Assembly (NCBI RefSeq): GCF_902713425.1
Contig: NC_081217.1
Span: forward strand, 13,164,589 to 13,228,588
Direction: 5' to 3'
Origin: Acipenser ruthenus
Taxonomy: Eukaryota > Chordata > Actinopteri > Acipenseriformes > Acipenseridae
DNA: 64,000 nt
The translations under genes were made by a program, and so were the position numbers. Numbering within the stretch: position 1 is the stretch's first letter; every line of letters begins with the position of its first letter. Under the pieces are notes generated by a model, which searched no databases, was not told the origin of the DNA, and saw only the letters and a list, made by a program, of their open reading frames with translations. Below are positions 11,112 through 20,007 of the stretch, one piece after another.

Positions 11112-11119
11112 ATTTGCAT
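11112..11119 (-). promoter_or_regulatory. octamer in the distal sequence element of U3 copy A
   Basis: ATTTGCAT on plus, ATGCAAAT on minus, about 210-217 nt upstream of the U3 start. This is the usual distance for the Oct-1 site of vertebrate snRNA-type enhancers. It is conserved at 52995-53002 and altered (ACTTGCAT) at about 42198. Confidence 0.6.
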
Positions 11120-11251
11120 TGCCTGCCTTCCTCCTTTAAAGTGTAAAGTCCATCAAATGTGTGCGTAAAATCTGATGAATACGATTGCCATTTGACCATA
11201 AATATTTTAGTTATATGCATAGTGTTCTGTTGGGCTCCGAGGGTGTTATCT

Positions 11252-11323
11252 AATAAAACAACGTAATCGGTGAGCGCGTTTGGCTTCACCAAAACGTTGC
11301 GGTTTCAAGCCCACGCAGGGACG
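11252..11323 (+). pseudogene. tRNA-Asn(GTT) relic
   Basis: GTAATCGGTGAGCGCGTT and then GGTTTCAAGCCCACGCAGGG match the D arm and T arm of vertebrate tRNA-Asn-GTT. The 5' acceptor strand no longer pairs with the 3' strand (CAGGGACG), and the anticodon loop has lost bases (GGCTTCACC). It looks dead. The same relic is at 53138-53209, and a shorter one is at 42353-42397. Confidence 0.75.
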
Positions 11324-12073
11324 AGGCATTCTTTTCGTCAATTGCCTTTCTGTCAAGCCAGTAAACCTGTATATAATGAGAAACGTTCAACCACTCTGAA
11401 ACCCCATAATAGAATCCAATGCCTTTGCAAATGTGTTTTGAAACTGTTCATTTTTCACCCAAATGCGGTTCTCAAATTGTTTTGCCTACTTTTTTATATT
11501 GCTGTTATTATTTTTTTCCAGAGTAAGACGAAAAGGCAAACATCCATGAAAAAGTTCAACACTGCTACAGCGCTTGAACTGTCTCAAACGTTTAGCTTTA
11601 AAACGTGTACATTGAAAGTCTAACATCTTTAACACAATCATCTGTGTTCCAGTAGCGGGTAATCCACATGGTGATCAATAAAGTGAATGCTGGCTTTGTT
11701 CACATATTAGCAAGACGTTTTCAGGATTCACACATATTCTGAACAAGCACTCTAGAATATGGTAATGAAAGGACAGGAAAATAACAGGTTTATTGGCTCT
11801 GGTCTTGTATCGTCACCCTGACTACTGTCCGTAAGGAAGTGGCATTAATCCAAACGTAATTATGTAAGGTTACCAATGCGCAAATACGCAGCATATTAAA
11901 ACTTCTTCACAATCTTAAATCTTCACACATGAATTTCAAATGCTTACCGATAAGTACGGCCCTTTCCCAATGTAACACACGGCTGTGTTTGAACACCGAT
12001 GGCTTGGATATTTATTAAACCATGATACTATTGTTCCCACTTTAGTACTTCCAAATGGATGCTTCCCATGTCA
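11324..12073. other. unit spacer between tRNA-Asn and tRNA-Arg
   Basis: This 750-bp spacer is repeated nearly base for base at 53210-53963. I recognise no RNA gene, protein domain or repeat end in it. Its preservation matches the rest of the unit, so conservation may only reflect recent duplication. Confidence 0.6.
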
Positions 12074-12146
12074 GCCCTAGTGGCCTAATGGATAAGGCAC
12101 TGGCCTCCTAAGCCAGGGATTGTGGGTTTGAGTCCCATCTGGGGTG
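12074..12146 (+). tRNA. tRNA-Arg (CCT)
   Basis: GCCCTAGTGGCCTAATGGAT opens a full cloverleaf of 73 nt. The A box is TGGCCTAATGG, the anticodon loop is CTCCTAA (anticodon CCT), the B box is GGGTTTGAGTCCC, and the acceptor 3' strand is CTGGGGT, which pairs with GCCCTAG apart from a G-T. It is nearly identical to vertebrate tRNA-Arg-CCT. A T-run for Pol III termination follows near 12179. It appears intact and is the best tRNA-Arg in the window. The copy at 53964 is truncated. Confidence 0.93.
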
Positions 12147-12309
12147 GAGTGTTATAAAAATGAACATAATTATGTTATGTTTTATTGGCATGTGATATTT
12201 TGTAGGTCTTGTTATCTGCTAGGTCCGCTCACGCTAGCCACAACGTGTTTGAGTGCTGTGGCAGGAGCAATGAAGCAAGTCAGTTTTTCAGTTAAAATAA
12301 CTATCTACT
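12147..12309. other. short spacer, nothing recognised
   Basis: Sequence between tRNA-Arg and the tRNA-Ile relic. It is absent from the later unit at 53986, where a deletion joins the two tRNAs. Confidence 0.5.
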
Positions 12310-12382
12310 TTGTGTTTTGTGGATCGAGCCCGCGACCTTGGCAGTATTAGCACCACGCTCTAACCAACTGAGCTAACCGGCC
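12310..12382 (-). pseudogene. tRNA-Ile(AAT) relic
   Basis: Minus strand GGCCGGTTAGCTCAGTTGGT and the anticodon region GTGCTAATACTGCC are recognisable tRNA-Ile-AAT. The 3' acceptor strand has been replaced by unrelated sequence, so the acceptor stem cannot form. The intact version is at 53993-54066. Confidence 0.8.
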
Positions 12383-12663
12383 ACACATGAAGTTTGTTAT
12401 TAAAACCAGAGAAAAACAAGTCCTGCGGACATTATGATTCTACCAAGATGTTAAACTCAACAATAACACATTCAAAGTATTGGAAAGGCATAATTAGAGG
12501 CCTCATCTTTATGAGGCAGTTTAACAGTGTGAAGAAAGTGGCGAGGTGCGGGCTTGCGGTGACTTTCTCTCATTTAAAAACCCGTGATTTGAATACTAAC
12601 AAGAAAAAACAAGTAAAATTACCAAGCATTCGGTGGACGTTTTGGAAATAAATTAAGAAGAGT
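12383..12663. other. unit spacer between tRNA-Ile and tRNA-Leu
   Basis: About 280 bp conserved at 31851-32129 and 54067-54347. It includes a GCCTCATC-TTTGAGGC short inverted repeat. No known RNA was recognised. Confidence 0.6.
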
Positions 12664-12745
12664 TGTCAAAAGTGGGATTCGAACCCACGCCTCCATGGAG
12701 ACTGCGACCTGAACGCAGCGCCTTAGACCGCTCGGCCATCCTGAC
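12664..12745 (-). tRNA. tRNA-Leu (CAG)
   Basis: Minus strand GTCAGGATGGCCGAGCGGTC is the 5' half of vertebrate tRNA-Leu-CAG. The anticodon stem-loop reads GCGTTCAGGTCGC (anticodon CAG), a long variable arm follows (TCTCCATGGAG), and the T arm is GTGGGTTCGAATCCCAC. It is 82 nt long. The acceptor 3' strand is TTTTGAC, which gives two G-T pairs with GTCAGGA, so stability is slightly reduced. It is probably functional. The copies at 32130 and 54348 are damaged. Confidence 0.88.
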
Positions 12746-12829
12746 TTACCTCATTGACTTTGCACAACACTGCAGTACCCTGCTGAACCTCCAATGTCTG
12801 ACGCTGCAGTAAATCACCTGGTGTTTCTA

Positions 12830-13420
12830 TTAAGGAGGGCGACCTGTTTCGTCGCATTCTATATGGGATCACAAGGACACTCCTCTTACAGAAAGAAAAT
12901 ATACGGCAAACACAGCGATCGCTTCACGGTTAGAAACAAATCAGAACAGTGTTAGCAAATTAACTTCATGAAAAAAAAAACACAGGCATTACATAAATGT
13001 TACAGATATGTTTCGTAGACAAAGTTGGAACATAACTGAGTAGATTTCTAAACAATCCGCTAGTAAAAGACATTATCTCAAAGCGCTATCATTTCTTTCC
13101 AGCTCTTATGAAAGACAAATATGGTTGCGCATTATATCACAGAAAAAAGGATAATCCTAGCGCTTCATTTAATCCCTCGGGTTGTACCGTATGGAGATAG
13201 AAGATCCATTTTGATTCACATTGTAATAGTTTTTGATCGAGATTATCACCTCCTTGAGCTTTAAATATTTTTTGTATGCCACGGAATTTCAGATCTGAAA
13301 TGGAATGTTTGGCATCTACAAATTGTCTAGCTAGTGGTGAATGGATATCTTTTCTCCTAATTGAACTTTTATGCTTGCTCAATGCGCAATTGTAACTGTC
13401 TAGTACTTTTATCATTGTCT
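12830..13420 (-). mobile_element. Penelope-like GIY-YIG fragment, unit B
   Basis: Minus-strand reading at 13415-13137 gives SKHKSSIRRKDIHSPLARQF, AKHSISDLKFRGIQ, GGDNLDQKLLQCESKW and QPEGLNE, the second half of a GIY-YIG endonuclease. The Cys cluster and the GIY core seen in unit A are deleted here, where the sequence jumps to the U3 3' flank at about 13412. The fragment lies directly after tRNA-Leu. Confidence 0.72.
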
Positions 13421-13574
13421 ATGCACAATACCTGTCATGTAAGCCTATTGGTATCAGACCGATCACAATTAATGTGATCCATGTTTTCGGTCAGATTTAT
13501 AGTTTTAATCAATCATCGAAAAAGCAGCAGTGCTTTGCAACTGTAGGTCGTCTTTCTTACCTTTTTGGTAAGAT

Positions 13575-13757
13575 ACCCACTCAGAACGTGTCCGCATCCT
13601 CCAGCCCCCTAAGGAACACTGGAGCGGTCATCAATAACAGCGAGCAGTTGGCCAAAAACGACAATCGCTGTCTCCTTCACGCTCAAAAACAAACACTCTC
13701 ACTCTTCCTCGTGGATAGCGAGTCCAAACACTTTAAATACGCATTTCGCTAGCAAAT
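13575..13757 (-). pseudogene. U3 snoRNA copy B, 3' part (split by LINE B)
   Basis: It contains CCACGAGGAAGAG, TATTGATGACCGCTCC and TTCTGAGTGGGT in U3 order on the minus strand. It resumes at GCTAGCG, the same base at which all five split copies resume. The matching 5' part is at 19974-20007, beyond LINE B. Confidence 0.86.
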
Positions 13758-14663
13758 TTTTTTTTTCTTACCACTTTCCCTCATTACAATTTTACCATGC
13801 AAAAAAACCTCAATTTTATAACACATACCAATACTCATCTACCCATACATACACAGAAATAAAACTCAGCCATCCAACACATCCATCAAACCTTTCCATT
13901 TTTCCCTACATTTTCCCTCCCCCATATATACTTTCATTCTCATTACTTTCACCTTCCATTCGAAACAAATAGGCCTCTAATACAGTGGTTTTGTCTTTTT
14001 CTTTTTTCAGTGCTATGTTGCTTTTTTCCCATAAAGCCATCTTCCCCAAACTTATGAGTCCAAACAGGTATGTAATGTTCCTTAGGGAGTTTGAACACCC
14101 CCTCCCCAAACATAACACAATCCACATCTAAAACCCAATTCCCCTCAAATATTTTCAGCAAACCTGCACATTTCGTCCAGAATTGCTTTGCAAAATAGTA
14201 CTCCCAGAATACATGTTTAGTTTAATAATCATTACATTTACCTCTTGGACACTGTCGTGGATGCACATCCGTGTCTATGTAATATCTCCCTTACAGGAAG
14301 CCTATTTAATGCTCCCAACCAAACCAAATCCTTCACTTCATTTTCCAAATACTTTTGTTGCATTTTCCCCCATTCAATTGATCTTAAATCCACATCCAAC
14401 TTAACCCCCCACTCATCCCTTATCAGCCCATACATCTTTTTGTGATTTAATAAAATTTCCCTATTTACCAAATTTTTATGCACTTTCAAAAAGGACACTA
14501 TGATCATAAAACGTCAGCCTGGTTTCTGAATGGGGCACCCTATTATCCCAATAAACAAACTCTCTCAATGAAATCCCTAACCATAATCTCAAAAAATAAT
14601 GATTTGTGACACTTTCATCAATAAATTCTTAACACATTAGATTTACAAATAAACAATCCAATT

Positions 14664-15521
14664 TTAAGGGAAAACACGGCACGTCCCTTCCCCCTCCTCC
14701 ATTTTCCCGTACATAACTTCCCTCTTCACACACTCGTATCTCCCTCCCCAAATAAAAGAAAACACCCCCCTTAACTTTTGTTTGCATCTTACCGGAACCG
14801 GAAACACATTGGCAAGATACAGCAACGTAGGTAGGATCTGTGCTTTCAACACCAAAACCTTCCCTGATATGGTCAGTGTCCTGCTTCTCCATATATTCAT
14901 TCTTTTCTTTACCTTCTCAATTTTTTCTTCACAATTTTTCCTTGTCCCATCCTTCCTGTAGAACCGTACCCCCAAGATCTTTAGCCCGTGCTGACGCTCC
15001 TCAACCCCGCCTTTACCCTCAGTTCTCTTATCCCACTTCCCACAATACATCAGATGACTTTTTGTAGGTTCACCTTTGAACCTGTTGCTTGGCCATATAA
15101 ATCTATCACCTGGAATGCTCTATCCATGTCCCTTCAAAACCTCATTCCTTACAAACTCTGCAAACGATTCAATAAAAATAACATACAACAGCGGCGACCA
15201 TAGGACATTCCTGCCTCACTCCTTCCTGTTCTATTTTTCCCCACTTAAAAACCCGTTAATTTTCACCCTACTGAAAGCCGCCTTATACATAGTTTTTATC
15301 CACCCCATAAAGGTTTGGCCAAAATTCATTCTTTCCATTACCTCAAACAAAAAATCATGACTAACCCTATCAAAGGCTTTCTCCTGATCAATATTCATCA
15401 AACATAATGGTACTTCCCTTCCATTTACCCATTCAATTACATCCCTAATTAATTGTAAATTCAAACCACTGTGTCTGCCCACCACTCCACATGTTTGATC
15501 CTCATTTATCAATCTAGGCAT
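14664..15521 (-). pseudogene. LINE B ORF2, RT palm and C-terminal part
   Basis: CGVVGRHSGLNLQLIRDVI, MNIDQEKAFDRVSHDF (palm A box with the first Asp) and FMGWIKTMYKAAFSRVKING are visible at 15521-15231. Then, beyond a region with the catalytic box deleted or shifted, YCGKWDKRTEGKGGVEE and FSFIWGGRYE follow at 15050-14664. In copy F (60420-61067) the equivalent stretch keeps QYADDTTLF. Copy B is therefore internally deleted between about 15060 and 15230. Confidence 0.75.
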
Positions 15522-15548
15522 TACTTTTTTAATCTGTTTGCCATTACT

Positions 15549-16068
15549 TTACCTAGAATTATTTTCCACACATAACAAAGTAACCGGCCTCCAATTTAAT
15601 AAATCTTTATCCCCTTTTTTAAAAATTAAACTTATTTCCCCCATCCTCAGTGATTTGGCCATCACCCCATCCTTAAGCATCTCACTATACACTTTAGTAA
15701 AATCTCCCCCCCAAAATTTCCCAAAAGCACAAATACAATTCTTTTGGAAGCCCATCACACCCCGGTGTCTTCCCATTCTTTAATGATTTTAAAGGTGCCT
15801 CCACCTCTTCCTTGTTTATCCCCTGTCCAAATCTTCTTTTCCCTCCTGACTTAACTTTTTTGTAATGTTACTTAAAAAAAACATCACCCTTCTCCTTATT
15901 TCCTCTTTTTCCAAACAATTCCTGATAAAACCTTTGCACATACTTCAACATCTCTCCAGTCTGTTTAATTGACCCATTTTCACTGGTCAGTTCACTAATG
16001 ACAATTTCTCTTTCTCCCTCACTGTTTGAAAAAAAAAAAAAACCTAGAGCACTTCTCATCCTTTTCAT
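15549..16068 (-). pseudogene. LINE B ORF2, RT N-terminal half
   Basis: QRFYQELFGKRGN at 16068-15868 leads into GVMGFQKNCICAFGKFWGGD and ISLIFKKGDKDLLNWRPVTL at 15776-15549. These match the fuller frame in copy F (61283-61810), which has SLKNGKTPGCDGLPKELY. Frameshifts separate the pieces. Confidence 0.7.
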
Positions 16069-16456
16069 TTTCCTCTACCCTTGCCAGAAAAGTAAATTCC
16101 TTAACCTTTTTTTCTAATTTACATCTAATCTCCTTTTTCACCTGTTCATATATTTTAACATTCACCTCCCTCCCCTCATTAAGTTCAGAATTCATATTCC
16201 AGTTTATTTTGCAACTGCTTCATCTCATATCTCTCCTATTTCCTCAACTGCTTGCAAAATTGTTGACAGAATTTATCTATTCTCTTTTTTACTTCCTCCC
16301 ACCATTTTACCAATTTATCAAAACTATCTTGCATCCTCCTCCAATTACCATATAAGGCTCAACTCTCTCTTAAAATCCTCATTTTCCAAAACAGAAATTT
16401 TCATTTTCCAATACCCCAGGCCAATGTCTGGGCTTTTCACTTCAATAGAACTGAAG

Positions 16457-17794
16457 TAACAATTTTTTTTTTTTTTTGTTCCTGGGTAGTAAGTGTTATT
16501 TCCTAATTGCTTATGCCTCAAGTATAGAAAATTGCTATTATTCTCCACAAACTTTGCTTTTGTGACCAGGACAGTGATATTTTGAAATTTACCTATTTCC
16601 AATGAGAACGGGCAAATTTGTGTCTTCGTTCACAAAGTCAGAAAAAAACAACATATGAATCCAAATTAACATGTATTTATACAAAAGTAATTCAAAAATG
16701 ACTACAAAAGATTTTAGAAGTGAGTAGTTTTTCGAGATTTACGATTATACTGTAAATCACTTTCACGAATCAGCCCCCGAATGTAGTCTCCCATCATGTT
16801 CTCGTTATACTGTCCTTCACTGACAGCTCATCCAGGAGCCTCAAAGCCGTGCTGCTCCATAATGGTAACAAGTACCCGTCTCTTCCCCTGGCTCACTCGG
16901 TGCACCTCAAAGAGGATTACAACAGCATCAAGATCTTGCTGGACGCCTTGAAGTATGATGAGTACGGCTGGGACCCCCGGAAGGTGCTGATGCCACCACT
17001 GCACATCAAATTGGGCCTTATGAAACAATTTGTCAGAGCTCTAGATAAGGAGTCGGCAGCCTTCAAGTACCTTCAAGACTTCTTCTCTAAGCTGTCTGAG
17101 GCAAAGGTCAAAGCCGGTGTCTTCGTCGGACCACAGATAAAGAAGATCCTGGAGTGCAATGAATTCCCCAAGAAGCTCACTAGTAAGGAGAACGTGGCTT
17201 GGAACAGCTTTCTCGCAGTGGTTCGGGGCTTCCTGGGCAATCACATGGCCGAAAAACTATGTGGAGCTGGTTGAGACTCTGGTGAAGAACTACGGCACAA
17301 TGGGCTGTAGGATGTCCCTCAAAGTCCATATCCTTGATGCTCATCTTGATAAATTCAAGGAGAACATGGGCGCGTACTCGGAGGAGCAAGGCGAGCGCTT
17401 CCACCAGGATATACTGGACTTTGAACGCCGCTACCAAGGACAGTATAACGAGAACATGATGGGAGACTACATTTGGGGGCTGATTCGTGAAAGTGATTTA
17501 CAGTATAATCATAAATCTCAAACTACTGACTTTTCTAAATCTCTTGTAATCATTTTTGTATTACTTTTGTATAAATACATGTTAATTTGGATTCATATGT
17601 TTTTTTTTCCGACTATGTGAACGAAAAGACACATTCGCCCATTTTCTCATTGGAAATAGGTAAATTTCAAAATATCACTGTCCTGGTCACAAAAGCAAAG
17701 TTTGTGGGGAATAATAGCAATTTTCTATACTTGAGGCATAAGCAATTAGGAAATAACACTTACTTCCCAGGAACAAAAATTGTGTTACATAGTG
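16457..17794 (+). mobile_element. fold-back DNA transposon with transposase remnant, inside LINE B
   Basis: Long inverted arms of about 360 bp (16457-16816 and 17436-17794) begin TAACA..ATTTTTGTTCCTGGG on each side; the right outermost end is CACTATGTAACAC read inward. The arms duplicate the 3' end of the internal coding region. The uninterrupted LINE sequence in copy F at about 62308 shows the insertion point. Inside is a plus-strand protein remnant (16849-17620). The superfamily is not assigned. Confidence 0.75.
16849..17620 (+). pseudogene. transposase-like protein fragment of the fold-back element
   Basis: VLMPPLHIKLGLMKQFVRAL, GVFVGPQIKKILE and WNSFLAVVRGFLGNH (16849-17250) continue, after a one-base shift near 17246-17255, in a second frame with KVHILDAHLDKF, SEEQGERFHQDILDFERRY and MMGDYIWGLIRE. 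This EQGERFHQD family recurs as uncharacterised proteins in fish and arthropod genomes. I take it as the C-terminal part of a DNA-transposon transposase, with its class unknown. GC content is higher than in the surrounding LINE. Confidence 0.65.
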
Positions 17795-18022
17795 TAATAT
17801 CATGATCTGAACACCACATGGGGATAATCTTACAATCACTAATTACACACTCTTTATTTACAAAAATGTAGTCTAATCTCCTACTCACACCTCTTGAATT
17901 TCTCTAAATATTCTAGAACTGTCCACCAAGGCATAGTCTCCCACCTCCTTTTTCAGATACTTGGCTGAAAAATATTTAATTTACATTTACAACAATCAAA
18001 TCATCCAGGGAGGTGTTAAAAT

Positions 18023-18042
18023 CCCCCCCCCCCCCCCCCCAA
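18023..18042. repeat. poly-C tract
   Basis: About 18 C in the LINE B endonuclease region. It is a homopolymer expansion that disrupts ORF2. Confidence 0.85.
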
Positions 18043-18052
18043 AATAACTTTC

Positions 18053-18544
18053 CTATTCGTGCTCAGCAACTCGGGTAATTAAGATTTCCAACCTAGCACT
18101 CCTACTGGTTGGTGCATACATATTAATCCCCCCTAAATGCTTCCCCATGTTGTGTGTGTGTGTGTGTGTGTGGTTTTTTTTTTTTTTTTTTTTTTTTTTA
18201 TATATATCTACATACATTAATCTACCTGGTATTATTATTTGTGACTCTTCCAAGAACCAATCAAATCCCCTAAAAACCATCCCCACCCCATCTGCATGCA
18301 CATTACCAATGCTCCATAGAGAGGGCCCTGCTTTCCATTCTTTTGAAAACCGTTTACAGTCCTCAAAGTTCTTCAAATGGCACTCCTGTAAAACACAAAT
18401 CTCAAAATCCAGATTCATTAAAGACAAAAACAAAGACGCTCTTTTACTAGAGTACTTCTTTCCTCTGGTGTTCATCGAAATTACTTTAAGGTGCATCATG
18501 TTCACAAAGATTAATATTTGTTTATTTGCTTTTACCCTATTCAT
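18053..18544 (-). pseudogene. LINE B ORF2, endonuclease N-terminus
   Basis: LKVISMNTRGKKYSSKRASL and ICVLQECHLKN are the N-terminal boxes of the APE-type LINE endonuclease (N-T-R-G and LQE-x-H). VGMVFRGFDW and IIIPGRLMYVDI follow, then a (TG)n/poly-T tract at 18152-18200 intrudes. The protein continues beyond it with GGINMYAPTSRSARLE. In full elements this domain nicks the target, here presumably the U3 gene. Confidence 0.75.
18152..18200. repeat. (TG)n followed by poly-T
   Basis: About ten TG dinucleotides followed by about 27 T within the LINE B endonuclease sequence. Confidence 0.9.
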
Positions 18545-18604
18545 ATTCCTTTTTCTTCCTCGGTCTCTTTTCCTTTCTTTTCCTCTGTAAACCCAATTAA
18601 TCCT

Positions 18605-19960
18605 TTAAACCCAATTAATCCTTTGAACCCCTCCACTCCATTTTTTTCCCAGATAACCTTCCGCCTCAGAACTTTCTACCTCCGAATCTTCCATCTCAAA
18701 CTCACCGACTCCTCGATCACCTGGGATCCACCAATGACCGACACCACTGAACCATCCGAATCCCCAAAGGTCACATCCGATATTTCCTATAAAACTTTCA
18801 AACCTATTATACGTTGACACTATCTCCTCGTCAATGTCTATCAATTTCTTTTCCTGGTACTATGTTCTCCTTCCACGCTCTCCCCCCCAGGAAATGTTAT
18901 TTATGTTGGTATCCAGAATCACCGTACCTTTTGATCCTCCACTATTCTCTTCTTCCATACCCTCAGGCTCCTCGCCCTCCTCTTCGTTTTCATAGGGAGT
19001 TAACACCCCAGCCAGCTCAGAATCTGTAAATGAGACTCCTTCCTTGATTTCTCCCTGTTCTTCCGCCTCTCTTTTATCTCTCTCCAATACGACTGCTTTA
19101 GTGGGGGCAAACATCTTACTTGTCTCCTTGCTATTACTGACGAGGGCCTTCTGGGTCTTTACCTCCTCCATGGCCTCATCTTTTGCCCTTAGACTTCCAC
19201 GCTCCTCTTGTCCTCTAGCAACACTTGCGTATGATCTGTTTGGGCATGCTCTGAATAGATGATTTGTCGACCCACATTCGTTGCACGCTCTCGGCTTTGG
19301 GCAAGCTTGATCAAAATGCCCTAGTTCTTTACAGTTCAGACATTTCCTCTTCTCACATCTAAACTCCTAATGCCCTACCTCATCACATACCCTGCAAATC
19401 TGAGGTTGTCTTGAGTAAACCATATATCCCTTCACTCTCCCAATTCTGAAGGTAGCAGGTGGATGGAAAAATCCTTCAAAACCATTTTCATCCTCCTTCA
19501 GCAACACCTCGTACTGCCTCTGACCGTTCCACATACCAAACCTGTCTCTTCTATACATGGGTCCAGATACTATTTCCACATAATCCACCAAAAATAAGTC
19601 TACTGCAACATCTGGTACGTTCATATCAAACATGTTCAAGGTTATCAGTCTGTAATTATCCCTCTCCATTGATCTTACCTTGAACTTGTTTACTGGGTGG
19701 ACTTCTTCATTCTCCATATACTTCACCATGAGCTTCTTTAAATAGGTCTGACACTTCATTGTCACGTCCAAATACTTTTCTCTGCCGTTCCTCTGTATAC
19801 CCAGGATCTCTTCAAAGTTTACTTCCAGCTGACCAATGATGATTTTTTCAATGAATTCCTCCCTCAGCATCTCCTCCTCTTCCACTATTCCTCGCCAACA
19901 AAATCTCGCCGTATTCTTTGCACCAACTCTTCTCTCAAATTTCTTTCGCCATCCTCCCAT
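18605..19960 (-). pseudogene. LINE B ORF1, zinc-knuckle protein
   Basis: The start MGGWRKKFERRVG at 19960 lies only about 13 nt downstream of the U3/LINE junction. The first 197 residues contain KKLMVKYMENEEVHPVNKF and end at CRVCDEVGH, the first zinc knuckle. The frame then stops and resumes with further knuckle-like Cys pairs (about 19360-19230), and later with an acidic tail (19171-18860). It is the family 2 counterpart of family 1 ORF1, with little visible sequence similarity outside the knuckles. Confidence 0.72.
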
Positions 19961-19973
19961 CGATTTTTCTCTG

Positions 19974-20007
19974 ACATTATAGCAATGATTCCTGAAAGTA
20001 TTGTTTT
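19974..20007 (-). pseudogene. U3 snoRNA copy B, 5' part
   Basis: Minus strand AAAACAATACTTTCAGGAAT then CATTGCTATAATG is U3 nt 1-34 with two or three changes shared with copy F. Beyond 20010 the usual U3 promoter is absent and an LTR-like sequence follows instead. Confidence 0.82.

Larger units (their letters stand above)
10903..11251 (-). promoter_or_regulatory. U3 upstream region, unit A/B
   Basis: About 350 bp conserved upstream of U3 copies A, C and E. It holds the PSE-like and octamer sites and a CACCGG/CCGGTG inverted repeat. Conservation ends near the tRNA-Asn relic. Confidence 0.6.
13758..19973 (-). mobile_element. Tx1/L1-like LINE, family 2, copy B, inserted in U3
   Basis: This second LINE family is in the sense of U3. 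Its 3' end is GAGGGAAAGTGG plus a short A-rich tail, unlike family 1. ORF1 lies at about 19960-18600, ORF2 endonuclease at 18544-17870, then the linker, RT (about 15776-15060) and C-terminal region (about 15050-13900). A fold-back DNA transposon (16457-17794) interrupts ORF2. Without it the LINE is about 4.9 kb. ORF2 has many stops and frameshifts. The region 17878-19973 includes EN sequence lost from copy F. Confidence 0.87.
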
